Source: Ktedonobacteria bacterium (GTDB lineage Bacteria > Chloroflexota > Ktedonobacteria > Ktedonobacterales > JACDGC01). Taken from it: a stretch of DNA of 64,000 nt. The notes under the pieces were generated by a model. It saw only the letters and a list, made by a program, of their open reading frames with translations. It did no database searches and was not told where the DNA came from. Positions 18,752-26,078 of this stretch are shown here, one piece after another (position 1 is the first letter of the stretch; each line of letters opens with the position of its first letter). The DNA lies in contig DAIDGU010000053.1 in assembly GCA_027459785.1 (NCBI GenBank), positions 1 through 64,000 of the forward strand, written 5' to 3'. The position numbers were made by a program, and so were the translations under genes.

Positions 18752-18871
18752 TTAATCACGCAACCGCTCACGTACCAGATCGAGCGTGCGCTGCGCCTGA
18801 GCAAGATGCGCCAATGCTGTCGTGCGATAGGCGGCAGCACGTTCAGCGCACTTGGGACACGTCTTGGACAC
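18752..18871 (-). CDS. Very small CxxC protein
   Basis: About 39 residues. The GTG at 18869-18871 is preferred because an AGGAGG motif lies 7 bases upstream; the ATG two codons earlier would sit directly on that motif. The product starts with a TCPKC knuckle followed by a basic amphipathic helix (AAAYRTTALAHLAQAQRTLD). Function unknown. It is bounded downstream by a 46-base gap to the next small gene and upstream by a strong terminator. Confidence 0.4.
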   Translation of the reverse strand: MSKTCPKCAERAAAYRTTALAHLAQAQRTLDLVRERLRD

Positions 18872-18930
18872 CTTCATTCCTCCTACACACCCGCCGTTTG
18901 AACTGATCAGGCGGATGTGCGATACTGAAA

Positions 18931-18960
18931 GGGCCATCACCGCACAACTGGTGATGGCCC
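18931..18960 (-). terminator. Hairpin terminator after the primase gene
   Basis: A perfect 11-base stem (GGGCCATCACC with GGTGATGGCCC) and an 8-base loop. On the minus strand it is followed by TTTCAG. It lies between the primase gene and the small genes downstream. Confidence 0.55.
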
Positions 18961-19122
18961 CACGTTGGGGATGGGCGCGGGAGGAAGCGAGAGACTTTCC
19001 GCGCCCCTCATTGCTTCACTTGCCAGCGAAGCGGGCATCTGACACATGCTGTCGCGGCAGCATCTTTGGTCGAACACTGCGTCTGCTGCCGCCGCCCTTC
19101 CCTCTGCCGGGGAAATACCAAG

Positions 19123-20271
19123 CTATGGTAAAACAATGGGCAGATCGTGAAAATCGAGGTCGAGATACGCATCGTTCCAGGGCAGGGCCGCCTGGCCACA
19201 GTGCCGGAACAGGTGGTAGCCCGCATACGGGTCGGCGCTGGCGCAGTGCAGATCGTTGATGTCGTTGATCTCGTGGTCATGCCAGCGTGACGGCAGGGTG
19301 ATGATCTCCGCGTGCCCATCCAAGTGTGGTGCTAAGCGGCATGTTGCCGACCAGCCCGCTTGATCGCGATTGAATGGTAGATAGATGCGCCGGGCCGCCT
19401 GAAGCCACTGCATCCCTTCCTCCGGCAATGAGCCGCCGGTGAAGGCAAAGGCAGGTAGATGCCACTGGCAAAGCGTCAGCCAGTTGAACGGCCCCTCGTC
19501 GGCGATGATCTCCGCCGCGCCATATACGGTATCCGCACCGAGGATATGACGTGGGCCATAGATGTTGAGGTATTTATCCGGCACATCCTGAAGATGCCGT
19601 CCCGTCAGCCAGCGCACCTGGCCGCCGCGCAGTTCGGGGATGGTCATGCGCCCGGCGAAGCGTTCGCACCCGGTCACGCCATCGATCAGGCCGATATCTT
19701 TGGCCGCCTGTAAAGGGATATGCAGTCGCCGCAGTTCCGCCGCGAATTCGATGTGATCCTCTCCGCTACAATAGCCCAGCCGATAGGCACGGGCGGTGTG
19801 TTCCGTGATCCCGCGCTGCTCGAGATACCGTCGTCCGGGATAGCTACGTGTTTGCCAGAGCCGCCGGGCATACAGATCGACGGCGACCTGCAACGCGCGC
19901 CGCTGCTCATCCGCCGGCGTCCGCTGCCGTGGCGCTTGCCCGTGTCCGTGTCCGCCAGTGGGCCGTCGTGCCGCCGCCGGCGCTAAGCCCTGCACATAGG
20001 CCACCGCCTGGCGAAAGGTCAGGCCATCGCGCATCTGCACGAACGTGAACACATCCCCACCACGTTGGCAGCGCGCGCTGAAACAATACCAACTCCCGCC
20101 GGTCAGCGGATCAGGATAAACGTAGAATGACGGTGTGCGTTCCGCGTGAAACGGGCAAAGACCTATGTAGCCTTTGCCCACGCGCTTGAGCTGCACCGTC
20201 TGGCCGACGATCTCTTCGATGGGATGCGCGCATTTCAACGCCGCAAGATCTCCCTGATGGTGTTTGTTCAT
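19123..20271 (-). CDS. CHC2 zinc-finger, TOPRIM-type DNA primase (short plasmid/phage form)
   Basis: About 382 residues. The N-terminal zinc-binding domain has CPFH at 39-42 and Cys63/Cys68, in the CPFHxERTPSF context typical of DnaG-type primases. After a proline-rich linker comes a TOPRIM-like region with an ADEGPFNWL glutamate segment and a later NRDQAG acidic segment. It is much shorter than chromosomal DnaG (about 600 residues) and lacks the DnaB-binding C terminus, as in many plasmid and phage primases. The start at 20269-20271 is preferred; a TTG eight codons upstream sits inside the terminator T-run. It would synthesise RNA primers for replication of this element. Confidence 0.8.
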   Translation of the reverse strand: MNKHHQGDLAALKCAHPIEEIVGQTVQLKRVGKGYIGLCPFHAERTPSFYVYPDPLTGGSWYCFSARCQRGGDVFTFVQMRDGLTFRQAVAYVQGLAPAAARRPTGGHGHGQAPRQRTPADEQRRALQVAVDLYARRLWQTRSYPGRRYLEQRGITEHTARAYRLGYCSGEDHIEFAAELRRLHIPLQAAKDIGLIDGVTGCERFAGRMTIPELRGGQVRWLTGRHLQDVPDKYLNIYGPRHILGADTVYGAAEIIADEGPFNWLTLCQWHLPAFAFTGGSLPEEGMQWLQAARRIYLPFNRDQAGWSATCRLAPHLDGHAEIITLPSRWHDHEINDINDLHCASADPYAGYHLFRHCGQAALPWNDAYLDLDFHDLPIVLP

Positions 20272-20298
20272 TGGGTGAGCGTTGCTCCCATGCAAAAA

Positions 20299-20329
20299 GG
20301 CCAGCCAGGAGCAAATTTCCTGACTGGCC
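20299..20329 (-). terminator. Second of two tandem terminators
   Basis: The stem GGCCAGTCAGGA/TCCTGGCTGGCC (one mismatch) is followed on the minus strand by TTTTTGC. Together with the hairpin at 20339-20373 it insulates the primase gene from the gene upstream. Confidence 0.7.
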
Positions 20330-20338
20330 GAGAAAAAA

Positions 20339-20373
20339 GGGTGGGCATCACACCGAAGTCATGATGCCCACCC
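20339..20373 (-). terminator. First of two tandem terminators
   Basis: A perfect 12-base stem GGGTGGGCATCA/TGATGCCCACCC is followed on the minus strand by TTTTTTCTC. It is a textbook Rho-independent terminator directly after the nucleotidyltransferase-like gene at 20391-21089. Confidence 0.8.
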
Positions 20374-20390
20374 TCGTGATAACGTGGTAG

Positions 20391-21089
20391 CTAGATTTGT
20401 TCCCTTAGCCGCAGCGTCGCCTCGATTTGAGGTAAACTGAATCGATCTTCTGCTGCACCAAGAGCGAGTTTGTTCGTGATGATCCCTGGCAGATCAAGTA
20501 CGTTCACGGTAATCCCATCGAAGGAAATGGTGCGTGTGAACGTTCGGACGCGCTCATAGGTGCCGATGCCGGCAACCCGCGCCATCACGATGATCGGAAC
20601 CAGCGTCGTTTCCACGCGCACCGGAGCGCCGCCCTGCGCCAGCCAGTTTTCCAGGGTTGACCGCGTGAGGCGTTGGCCGTCCACGTAGGGCTGGAACGGA
20701 AGCACGGCGAGCAGGAACGCAGCGAGATTAGACGGATGCGTAGCGATGCACAATTCCACCACCGCCGAGGCGATGGGGGTGCCAAGGAGTGCGGCGGCTA
20801 GATTCCCCACCAGAACGGTAGCGGTTTGTGCTTGCGCGAGGGCCACAAACAAAGGCAGCGGGGAGGCAAAATAGCCATTGCGCAATTCGGAACGCGCCAC
20901 CATCCCTAATGATTGACTGGCCTGGATTGCCATCTGGTTGCGGCCAACGACGATATCCAGACGCTCCTCCGGTGAACGCTGGAGATTGACTGTGATCAGC
21001 CCCAGATCGACCCCCCACTCGGCCAATTCCGCGAGACGCTGTTGCGCTGCTTCATCGGAAAGTGGATGGGATGAAATCGGTAGAGTCAT
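20391..21089 (-). CDS. Nucleotidyltransferase-like protein
   Basis: 232 residues, GAGAGGTG ribosome binding site. The C-terminal part (FDGITVNVLDLPGIITNKLA, then LGAAEDRFSLPQIEAT) matches the usual end of minimal nucleotidyltransferase or AbiEii-type proteins, in which a Leu-Pro-x-[IL]-I-x-x-K-x-A-x-[GR] helix contacts the nucleotide site. The N-terminal catalytic G-S/G-G...DxD strand pattern is not clear, so it could be a degenerate or non-catalytic member. It forms a two-gene unit with the 21135-21608 gene, 45 bases upstream on the same strand. Such pairs occur in abortive-infection and toxin-antitoxin loci; that role is inference. Confidence 0.5.
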   Translation of the reverse strand: MTLPISSHPLSDEAAQQRLAELAEWGVDLGLITVNLQRSPEERLDIVVGRNQMAIQASQSLGMVARSELRNGYFASPLPLFVALAQAQTATVLVGNLAAALLGTPIASAVVELCIATHPSNLAAFLLAVLPFQPYVDGQRLTRSTLENWLAQGGAPVRVETTLVPIIVMARVAGIGTYERVRTFTRTISFDGITVNVLDLPGIITNKLALGAAEDRFSLPQIEATLRLREQI

Positions 21090-21134
21090 CGCCCACCTCT
21101 CTTCGCGCTGAATTTTGCGAGAAATGCTCAGTCC

Positions 21135-21608
21135 TTACGGCTGCCGTTGCTGATTGATGCGTTCCAGGTCAGGTAGAACGGCAAGATCTTTCTGTCGGCC
21201 TGCTGATCGCTTACTCGCAATGAGCGCCGGCAGATCAAGCATTGGTATCTGTCGTCCAAACAGGGTTGCCTGAATACTGTGCGTTAAAGCTTGTTGAAAA
21301 CCACCCACGCCTTGAACGGTGCGCAACAAATCAACATCTCCAACTGCGGTCGCGAGCGTGTAGTCAGCCATTGGTGTGTGGTGGTCCCACGGAAATGGAA
21401 CCGTGAGACCTGGCCCAGCACGTAATTCAACGGGACGAAAGGCGTCCAACCATTGAATAATGCGCTGCCAATTTGCGGGCGTGTCGTTGTAGCAGACGTC
21501 GAAATCGTTGGTTTGGTAGGACGGCACGTATTGCTCGACGACCGTCCCTCCAATGATAACAATCTCTGTGGCGTTCGGCAATGCCTGAATGAGAGTTTGT
21601 AGGCGCAT
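21135..21608 (-). CDS. Nucleotidyltransferase-fold protein (DUF6036/AbiEii-like)
   Basis: 157 residues from the ATG at 21606-21608 (AAAGGA, 6-base spacing); the open frame extends upstream into non-coding sequence. It shows the fold's signature: IVIIGGTVVEQYVPSYQTND then FDVCYN, with glycines and the acidic pair after the second strand, and the C-terminal helix LDLPALIASKRSAGRQKDLA typical of the family. It is probably transcribed with the next gene and ends at the tandem terminators. A regulatory or toxin-type nucleotide transfer reaction is possible. The substrate is unknown. Confidence 0.62.
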   Translation of the reverse strand: MRLQTLIQALPNATEIVIIGGTVVEQYVPSYQTNDFDVCYNDTPANWQRIIQWLDAFRPVELRAGPGLTVPFPWDHHTPMADYTLATAVGDVDLLRTVQGVGGFQQALTHSIQATLFGRQIPMLDLPALIASKRSAGRQKDLAVLPDLERINQQRQP

Positions 21609-21878
21609 ACTCGTTCCTTTAGGGAGAGGTGATGCTTCACGCTCGCTTTCTTTTTCCACCTCGGCCTTTTGGACCTGGCCTTTCAGCATCGCACATGCGC
21701 CGCAGATTCCACCAGGGGACAGGATGAATTGAGTTCTGCTCGCAGGATCCGCAGCGCGGGCGGGGCGCACAGAATGAGGTGGACCTGCCGTGGCGATGAC
21801 CACGACAAACGGATATGGACGCAAGCCCCATTCTTCCACTCATGGTGGACGAGTTTGGCCCATGCACCTGGCACCAGA

Positions 21879-22010
21879 TTGACACTCCCCATGCCTAAAA
21901 GGCAGGGGATTCTCGGTTCCTCTCCCCGAAGGGAGGTTCCGCCCCTGGTACCCCAGGGACTCCCCGAAGGCGCTGCCCGCGCCGCTTGATCTCACACCCG
22001 CTGTTCTCAT
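21879..22010 (-). ncRNA. Predicted omega (re)RNA scaffold at the tnpB 3' end
   Basis: In IS605-family elements the guide RNA derives from the end of tnpB plus the right end. Here that segment is rich in short GC hairpins (AACCTCCCTTCGGGGAGAGG, then CCCCTGCC...GGCATGGGG). If the end is placed correctly, the guide would be the flanking sequence starting TCTGGTGCCAGG on the minus strand. Boundaries are approximate. Confidence 0.4.
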
Positions 22011-23064
22011 CACGGTCCATCACCAGCCCGCAGTGCGGACACACATGTGTCCGGACACTGAGCGATTTGGGAACCCGCGTGCCACAGCGACTACAATCTT
22101 GGCTGGTATACTGGGCAGGCACCGCATACACTTCACGACTGGCACTTGCAGCCTTGTGGTGAAGGATCGTCAGGAATTGCCCCCAGCCCGCATCACTGAT
22201 GCTCTTGGCCAGGTGGTGGTTCTTGACCATGTTGCGGATTTCCAGATCCTCATGATAGATGACATCGTTCTCGGTGATCAGCTTATTCGCTGCCTTGTGC
22301 TGATAGTCAAGCCGCTGGCGTGCCACCGTCTGATGCACCTTGGCGAGATCCTTGACGGCTTTCTTGCGGCGCTTGCTCCCTGGTTTACGGCGGGACACCT
22401 GCTTGGTGTGCCAGCGCACCTTGCGTTCAGTGGCACGGAACCAACGGGGATTCTCGACATGCTCGCCTTCACTGGTGGTCAGGAAGGATTGCAAGCCCAT
22501 GTCGATGCCCACTTCGTTGCCCGTGGGAGCCAGGTGAACACAGGGGACGTTCGCACAGGCAAAGGAGACGTACCAGCCATCGGCTTCGTGCCGGATGGTG
22601 ACGGTCTTGGGCGTGCCTTCCAACGGGCGCGACCAGATGACCTTCACTCGCCCGATCTTGCTCAACACCAGGAAGCCGTTATCCGTGGAAGCCCCATTGC
22701 CATATTGAGGATAGGTAAACGAGTGGTAACGGCGCTCATTCTTGAAGCGGGGGTAGCCGACCTTTTCGCCGTTCTTGACGCCTTGGAAGAACTTCTTGAA
22801 CGCCCGATCCAGACGCAAGATGACATCTTGCAACACTTGGGCTTGGATGTCCTTGTACTCCGGTCGCACCTCTTTGACGCCCGGCAGTTCGGCTTTTTGC
22901 TCGTAATAGCCGATACTGACCCGCCGCATTTTCCAGGCGTCGCGCCGTTCCTGCAAAGCAGCATTGTACAACTCACGGCACCGCGTCAGGGTCCACGCCA
23001 GTTGGCGTTCCTGTTCGGGCGTCGGATCAAGTTTGTACTTGAAAGCTTTGTGAACGGTCGGCAT
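21895..23064 (-). CDS. tnpB: TnpB RNA-guided endonuclease (IS605 accessory protein)
   Basis: 389 residues, full length for TnpB. N-terminal segment FKYKLDPTPEQERQLAWTLT; RuvC-I aspartate in GIDMGL; RuvC-II glutamate in VIYHEDLEIRNM; zinc ribbon CSRCGT...CPHCGL; RuvC-III aspartate in MDRDEN. The residues after it read SGCEIKRRG rather than the usual N-A-A-x-N-I, a small deviation at the C-terminal helix. TnpB cuts DNA matching the guide at the end of its omega RNA and so helps retain the element. It starts immediately after the tnpA stop codon on the same transcript. Confidence 0.9.
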   Translation of the reverse strand: MPTVHKAFKYKLDPTPEQERQLAWTLTRCRELYNAALQERRDAWKMRRVSIGYYEQKAELPGVKEVRPEYKDIQAQVLQDVILRLDRAFKKFFQGVKNGEKVGYPRFKNERRYHSFTYPQYGNGASTDNGFLVLSKIGRVKVIWSRPLEGTPKTVTIRHEADGWYVSFACANVPCVHLAPTGNEVGIDMGLQSFLTTSEGEHVENPRWFRATERKVRWHTKQVSRRKPGSKRRKKAVKDLAKVHQTVARQRLDYQHKAANKLITENDVIYHEDLEIRNMVKNHHLAKSISDAGWGQFLTILHHKAASASREVYAVPAQYTSQDCSRCGTRVPKSLSVRTHVCPHCGLVMDRDENSGCEIKRRGQRLRGVPGVPGAEPPFGERNRESPAF

Positions 23065-23460
23065 CTAGCGATCCTTCTGTGTTTCTACATACCGCTTCAC
23101 GGTTTCTAGCGTGACGCCGCCAACCGTAGCGACAAAATAGGAATTGGTCCAAAGCGAAGGCAGGCGACGTTTCAGACTCGGATATTCCTGACGCAGGGCG
23201 TGCGATGAAAAGCCTTTCAGCAGTTTAACCAGCCGATGGATGCCAAACTGCGGATCACAGCCAACGAGCAAATGGACATGATCGGGCATGACTTCCATCT
23301 CAATCAATTCCTGGCCCCAGCGTTCCATCTGCTCCATCAGGATCGTTTTCAGTCGCTCATCTATCGGCGGCACCAAAACCTTGCGCCGATACTTGGGACA
23401 AAAAACGACGTGATAGCGACAGGTGTAGGTAACGTTGTGGTTGCTCCGATACTCACTCAT
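23065..23460 (-). CDS. tnpA: IS200/IS605 Y1 transposase TnpA
   Basis: 131 residues from the ATG at 23458-23460 (MSEYRSNHNVTYTCRYHVVF). It has the HUH motif in MPDHVHLLV, the nucleophilic tyrosine in VKRYVETQ and the family segment SYFVATVGGVTLETVK. It catalyses single-strand peel-and-paste transposition. The stop codon abuts the start of tnpB. Confidence 0.92.
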   Translation of the reverse strand: MSEYRSNHNVTYTCRYHVVFCPKYRRKVLVPPIDERLKTILMEQMERWGQELIEMEVMPDHVHLLVGCDPQFGIHRLVKLLKGFSSHALRQEYPSLKRRLPSLWTNSYFVATVGGVTLETVKRYVETQKDR

Positions 23461-23536
23461 ACAGACAGTGTACCACACTAGATGGCACGCTGTCAACTAT
23501 TGCGACAGGTACGGTGTCGCTGCGGCGACCGCGCTT

Positions 23537-23758
23537 TCATCCCCATAGCGAGAAGCCAGGGGGATTTCGCGCGATCTTGCTAAAATAGGTGGCATGAGGA
23601 TACAGGCCATAGGTGAGAGGACCCGCCGCTTTATGCACGGCAACCTCAGTGGGGTCAGCTTGCAAACACCAGTGGGAACAGAGTGGGGTAGCGGCGAGCA
23701 GTACCAAGCGATAGGAACCGATGAGCAAGGCTTGGCCTGGCCGACGAAGAAAATACAT
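23537..23758 (-). CDS. Small hypothetical protein
   Basis: 73 residues starting MYFLRRPGQALLIGSYRLVL, with a short hydrophobic stretch that could be a signal or membrane anchor. GGAGGT lies just upstream of the ATG at 23756-23758, and a strong terminator for the preceding transcript lies about 20 bases further up. It stops about 40 bases before the insertion sequence's left end. It may be a genuine small gene or the 5' remnant of one cut by the insertion. Confidence 0.35.
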   Translation of the reverse strand: MYFLRRPGQALLIGSYRLVLLAATPLCSHWCLQADPTEVAVHKAAGPLTYGLYPHATYFSKIARNPPGFSLWG

Positions 23759-23775
23759 ACAACCTCCATAACACC

Positions 23776-23807
23776 AAAAACCCCTCGCGCACGGTCGTGC
23801 GGAGGGG
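23776..23807 (-). terminator. Rho-independent terminator
   Basis: A GC-rich stem around CGCACGGTCGTGCG with CCCCT/AGGGG closing arms is followed on the minus strand by TTTTTGG. Confidence 0.65.
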
Positions 23808-23864
23808 TCATCATAGTGGCTTAGCGCGTGAATCACACGCCAGCCGTTCACGAAGCATCAAGTG

Positions 23865-23909
23865 AAAAACGCCAAGAGCGCCTCACCTGCTTAGGGAGAC
23901 GCTCTTGGT
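23865..23909 (-). terminator. Rho-independent terminator
   Basis: The arms CCAAGAGCG and CGCTCTTGG, with a partly paired inner segment, are followed on the minus strand by GTTTTTCAC. It ends the transcript of the gene at 23951-24244. Confidence 0.65.
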
Positions 23910-23950
23910 CTGGCCGGCCCAACAGTCACCGTTCTTAGGGGCATGCTTCC

Positions 23951-24244
23951 TCATGAGGTAGGTGTGCTGGTCACAGTCGGCAGGAGGATCGGTGTTGGGA
24001 AGGGAGTGAGGGGTGTCGGCGTGACCGTGGGTAAGGGAGGCACAGGTGGATATGCCCCAGGGTTCCCGCCAGAATTGCCAGGCACCAGAGACGGATCAAG
24101 CGCAAGGGCGGCCACCAGATTGCCGGCGACGCAGGACAACCCACACAAGAGGCCAATGGCGAGGCAGCCTCCCAGGTAGATGATCCGGCGAAGCAGAAAG
24201 ATTTTCCGTTGATCACTCAACGGCGCAGGACGAGTTGGGGACAT
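23951..24244 (-). CDS. Small single-pass membrane protein with proline-rich tail
   Basis: 97 residues from the ATG at 24242-24244 (GGAGGA, 5-base spacing; the open frame upstream is not supported). A basic N terminus (SDQRKIFLLRR) precedes one hydrophobic helix (IIYLGGCLAIGLLCGLSCVA). The rest is a Pro/Thr-rich tail (PPVPPLPTVTPTPLTPFPTP), as in exported linker or surface-anchored peptides. No family recognised. It has its own terminator. Confidence 0.55.
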   Translation of the reverse strand: MSPTRPAPLSDQRKIFLLRRIIYLGGCLAIGLLCGLSCVAGNLVAALALDPSLVPGNSGGNPGAYPPVPPLPTVTPTPLTPFPTPILLPTVTSTPTS

Positions 24245-24383
24245 GCGCTTCCTCCACAATAGAAAATGCAGACACCCGCAGGCGTCCGCGTGATATGCCG
24301 GCTTGACCAGCACATCGCGCAGCAGTCCGCGCAGCGTCTGCATTCGCGTAAACAGGGCTACCTTGGCTTAAGGGAAAACGAAG

Positions 24384-24397
24384 CTAATGCGCATTAG
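24384..24397. promoter_or_regulatory. 14-base palindrome in an intergenic region
   Basis: CTAATGCGCATTAG is a perfect palindrome located 140 bases upstream of the proline-rich membrane protein gene. It may be an operator. The rest of 24245-24559 shows nothing I can assign. Confidence 0.3.
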
Positions 24398-24559
24398 ATC
24401 ATTGGTTGTGTGAAAAAGCACAGCGGTGCCGAAGACGGGGCAGCCTGACTGAATGCATGAGAAGCAATTTCAGGGATCAGGTAGAAGAGTTACGGGAAAC
24501 AGACCACAGCGATACTCGCCTTGTTGCAGAGGAAGTGACGCAACGAGACCAATAGAAAC

Positions 24560-24805
24560 TTATGGTGCAAGATAGCGGCGATATCCTGCGTGCAAAAGCC
24601 GGAGACACCAACCTACCAGTACCAGACCGCTACCCACCAGGAGTATAGCGACCAGCGGTGCTGTCAGGAAGAAGGCTTCCAACCATGCCAACAGCAGCAG
24701 GAACACGCTACTCACCAAGAGGAACGCGCCAAACGCGATGACCAGCAACGCGATAATGGCTGGTGCGGGTTGAATCAAGATGCCAATGTGTAGGCGCGGA
24801 TGCAT
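24560..24805 (-). CDS. Small two-helix membrane protein
   Basis: 81 residues with two long hydrophobic segments (residues about 14-40 and 46-67) and a basic end (LHAGYRRYLAP). It is probably an inner-membrane protein of unknown function. AAGGAGG lies 15 bases before the ATG, a rather long spacing, so the exact start is uncertain. Small hydrophobic proteins like this are common on mobile plasmids. Confidence 0.45.
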   Translation of the reverse strand: MHPRLHIGILIQPAPAIIALLVIAFGAFLLVSSVFLLLLAWLEAFFLTAPLVAILLVGSGLVLVGWCLRLLHAGYRRYLAP

Positions 24806-25652
24806 TTTTTGTCGAAGTATCCTCCTTTCATGAATATACTCAGCTCATCGTTTGCAACTTATGCTCCACTGCTATCTTCTGTTTGCGGCGAGAAACGCTG
24901 GCACAACACATACCATCTATCGCCTCTCGTCAGCATACACACCTCCAACGCCATCGAGCAGCAACACACTCCATACATACTCAGTTGGACGCACTGCACA
25001 GTACACACCTACAGGGACACACTCCACTAACGCATGACGAATCAACTACCAACGTGGCTCCGGCTGATCGCACGAGTAAAAGTTAGCGGAGAGATCAGCA
25101 CGAGCCACTGGGAAAAGGATGTGAATTCACACGGCGCTTGGCGCTCGACATTGAACCAATCCTTCTCGGTATCCTTGGGGAGATTACCCAACCCATCCGC
25201 GCAATGGCAGCAGAATCTGGGTCAAGCCACCTCACGCTTGATCGTGATAACACGATGCGGGGTGGGATACAGCACCACGACAATCTTCATCATCTAGTGT
25301 AGCATGCCCGTTGCCCGTCTGCAAGGGGCGGGTGAATGGCACTTGCACAGGGTATTGGAGGGGGGTGTTTGAGAGAAAACCTCGCTATAGCTACCTTATC
25401 CACCCCAGGCACTGCCTGCTTTGGGTGCCATCTTGTACCCAACTATGTCGCATGGTGCGATGCACCATTCACAGAGGGTAATATTGTGTAACAGATTCAC
25501 AAAGTTGCTGACCGTAAAGGTAGCTTGATCTATATTCTCCGAAAGTCCTATCTTTTCTTACCTATCAGTCCCACCACTACCGGTTTCGCGGCCCCTGTTG
25601 GCCCGATTGCGTATCCTATGAATAGAACGCATGGTCAAGAGAGGTGTATCTT
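24806..25652. other. Intergenic region with no supported gene
   Basis: About 850 bases. Around 24930-25030 the sequence is unusually C/A-rich, with repeated ACACACTCCA-like words (AACACACTCC, GGACACACTCC, AGTACACACC). Open frames here lack ribosome binding sites and protein character. The right part should contain the umuD promoter; an inverted repeat at 25452-25468 is listed separately. Confidence 0.4.
25452..25468. promoter_or_regulatory. Inverted repeat ATGGTGC-N3-GCACCAT upstream of umuD
   Basis: A 17-base inverted repeat (ATGGTGCGATGCACCAT) about 185 bases before umuD. An identical pair of arms occurs downstream of umuC at 27456-27472. It may be an operator for the SOS-type cassette. 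Confidence 0.45.
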
Positions 25653-26072
25653 ATGCAGCCGTTGCCCCTGAATCAATTCCCGCTCCCCACGCGCCCGCTT
25701 TACCTGGTGCGCGTCCCCGCCGGCTTCCCCTCGCCGGCGGAAGATTCCATCGAGCGCAACCTGAACCTGCATGATTATGTGGTCCGGCGGCCATCGAGCA
25801 CCTTCTTCGTGCGCGTGACCGGCGATAGTATGGCTCCTGGCATCGCTGATGGCGATATCCTAGTCGTAGACAAGAGCCTGACACCGCTTCAACATACCGT
25901 GATTTTGGCTGTAGTAGACGGCGAATTTACCGTCAAACGCTTCACCCGCGAGGCCGGTCGCATTGTCTTGCAGGCCGATAATCCCCGCTATGCGCCCATC
26001 GTCATCAGTGACCCCAGCCGTTTCCTCTGTTGGGGAGTGGTGACGTATGTCGTGCATAACCCCAACGAGTAG
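25653..26072 (+). CDS. umuD: UmuD/LexA-type S24 self-cleaving protein
   Basis: 139 residues from the ATG at 25653, with GAGAGGTG upstream. It has the S24 architecture without the LexA DNA-binding domain: cleavage site Ala-Gly in VPAGFPSPAED, catalytic serine in VTGDSMAPG and catalytic lysine in FTVKRF. After RecA-stimulated cleavage it would activate the neighbouring polymerase, as UmuD' does for UmuC. The gene ends 6 bases before umuC, a typical umuDC operon. The upstream GAACGCATGGTC differs by one base from a GAAC-N4-GTTC LexA-type box; this is only suggestive. Confidence 0.85.
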   Translation: MQPLPLNQFPLPTRPLYLVRVPAGFPSPAEDSIERNLNLHDYVVRRPSSTFFVRVTGDSMAPGIADGDILVVDKSLTPLQHTVILAVVDGEFTVKRFTREAGRIVLQADNPRYAPIVISDPSRFLCWGVVTYVVHNPNE

Positions 26073-26078
26073 CCGCTG

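Larger units (their letters stand above)
21879..23497 (-). mobile_element. IS200/IS605-family insertion sequence (tnpA + tnpB)
   Basis: A complete-looking element of about 1.6 kb with a Y1 transposase gene, an RNA-guided nuclease gene and subterminal hairpins. On the minus strand its right end reads CCCCTGCCTTTTAGGCATGG then GGAGTGTCAA, and its left end begins TTGACAGCGTGCC. Exact termini are estimated from these end-like sequences. It sits between the nucleotidyltransferase-like gene and a small membrane protein gene, apparently without disrupting either. Both genes look intact, so the element may be active. Confidence 0.8.

Noticed and set aside
22033-23109. Long plus-strand open frame (358 codons)
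   Set aside because: Antisense shadow of tnpB; no protein-like features or ribosome binding site, while the minus strand encodes a clear TnpB.
24930-25040. Possible CRISPR or tandem repeat from ACACACTCCA-like words
   Set aside because: Repeats are short, imperfect and irregularly spaced; no repeat-spacer pattern.
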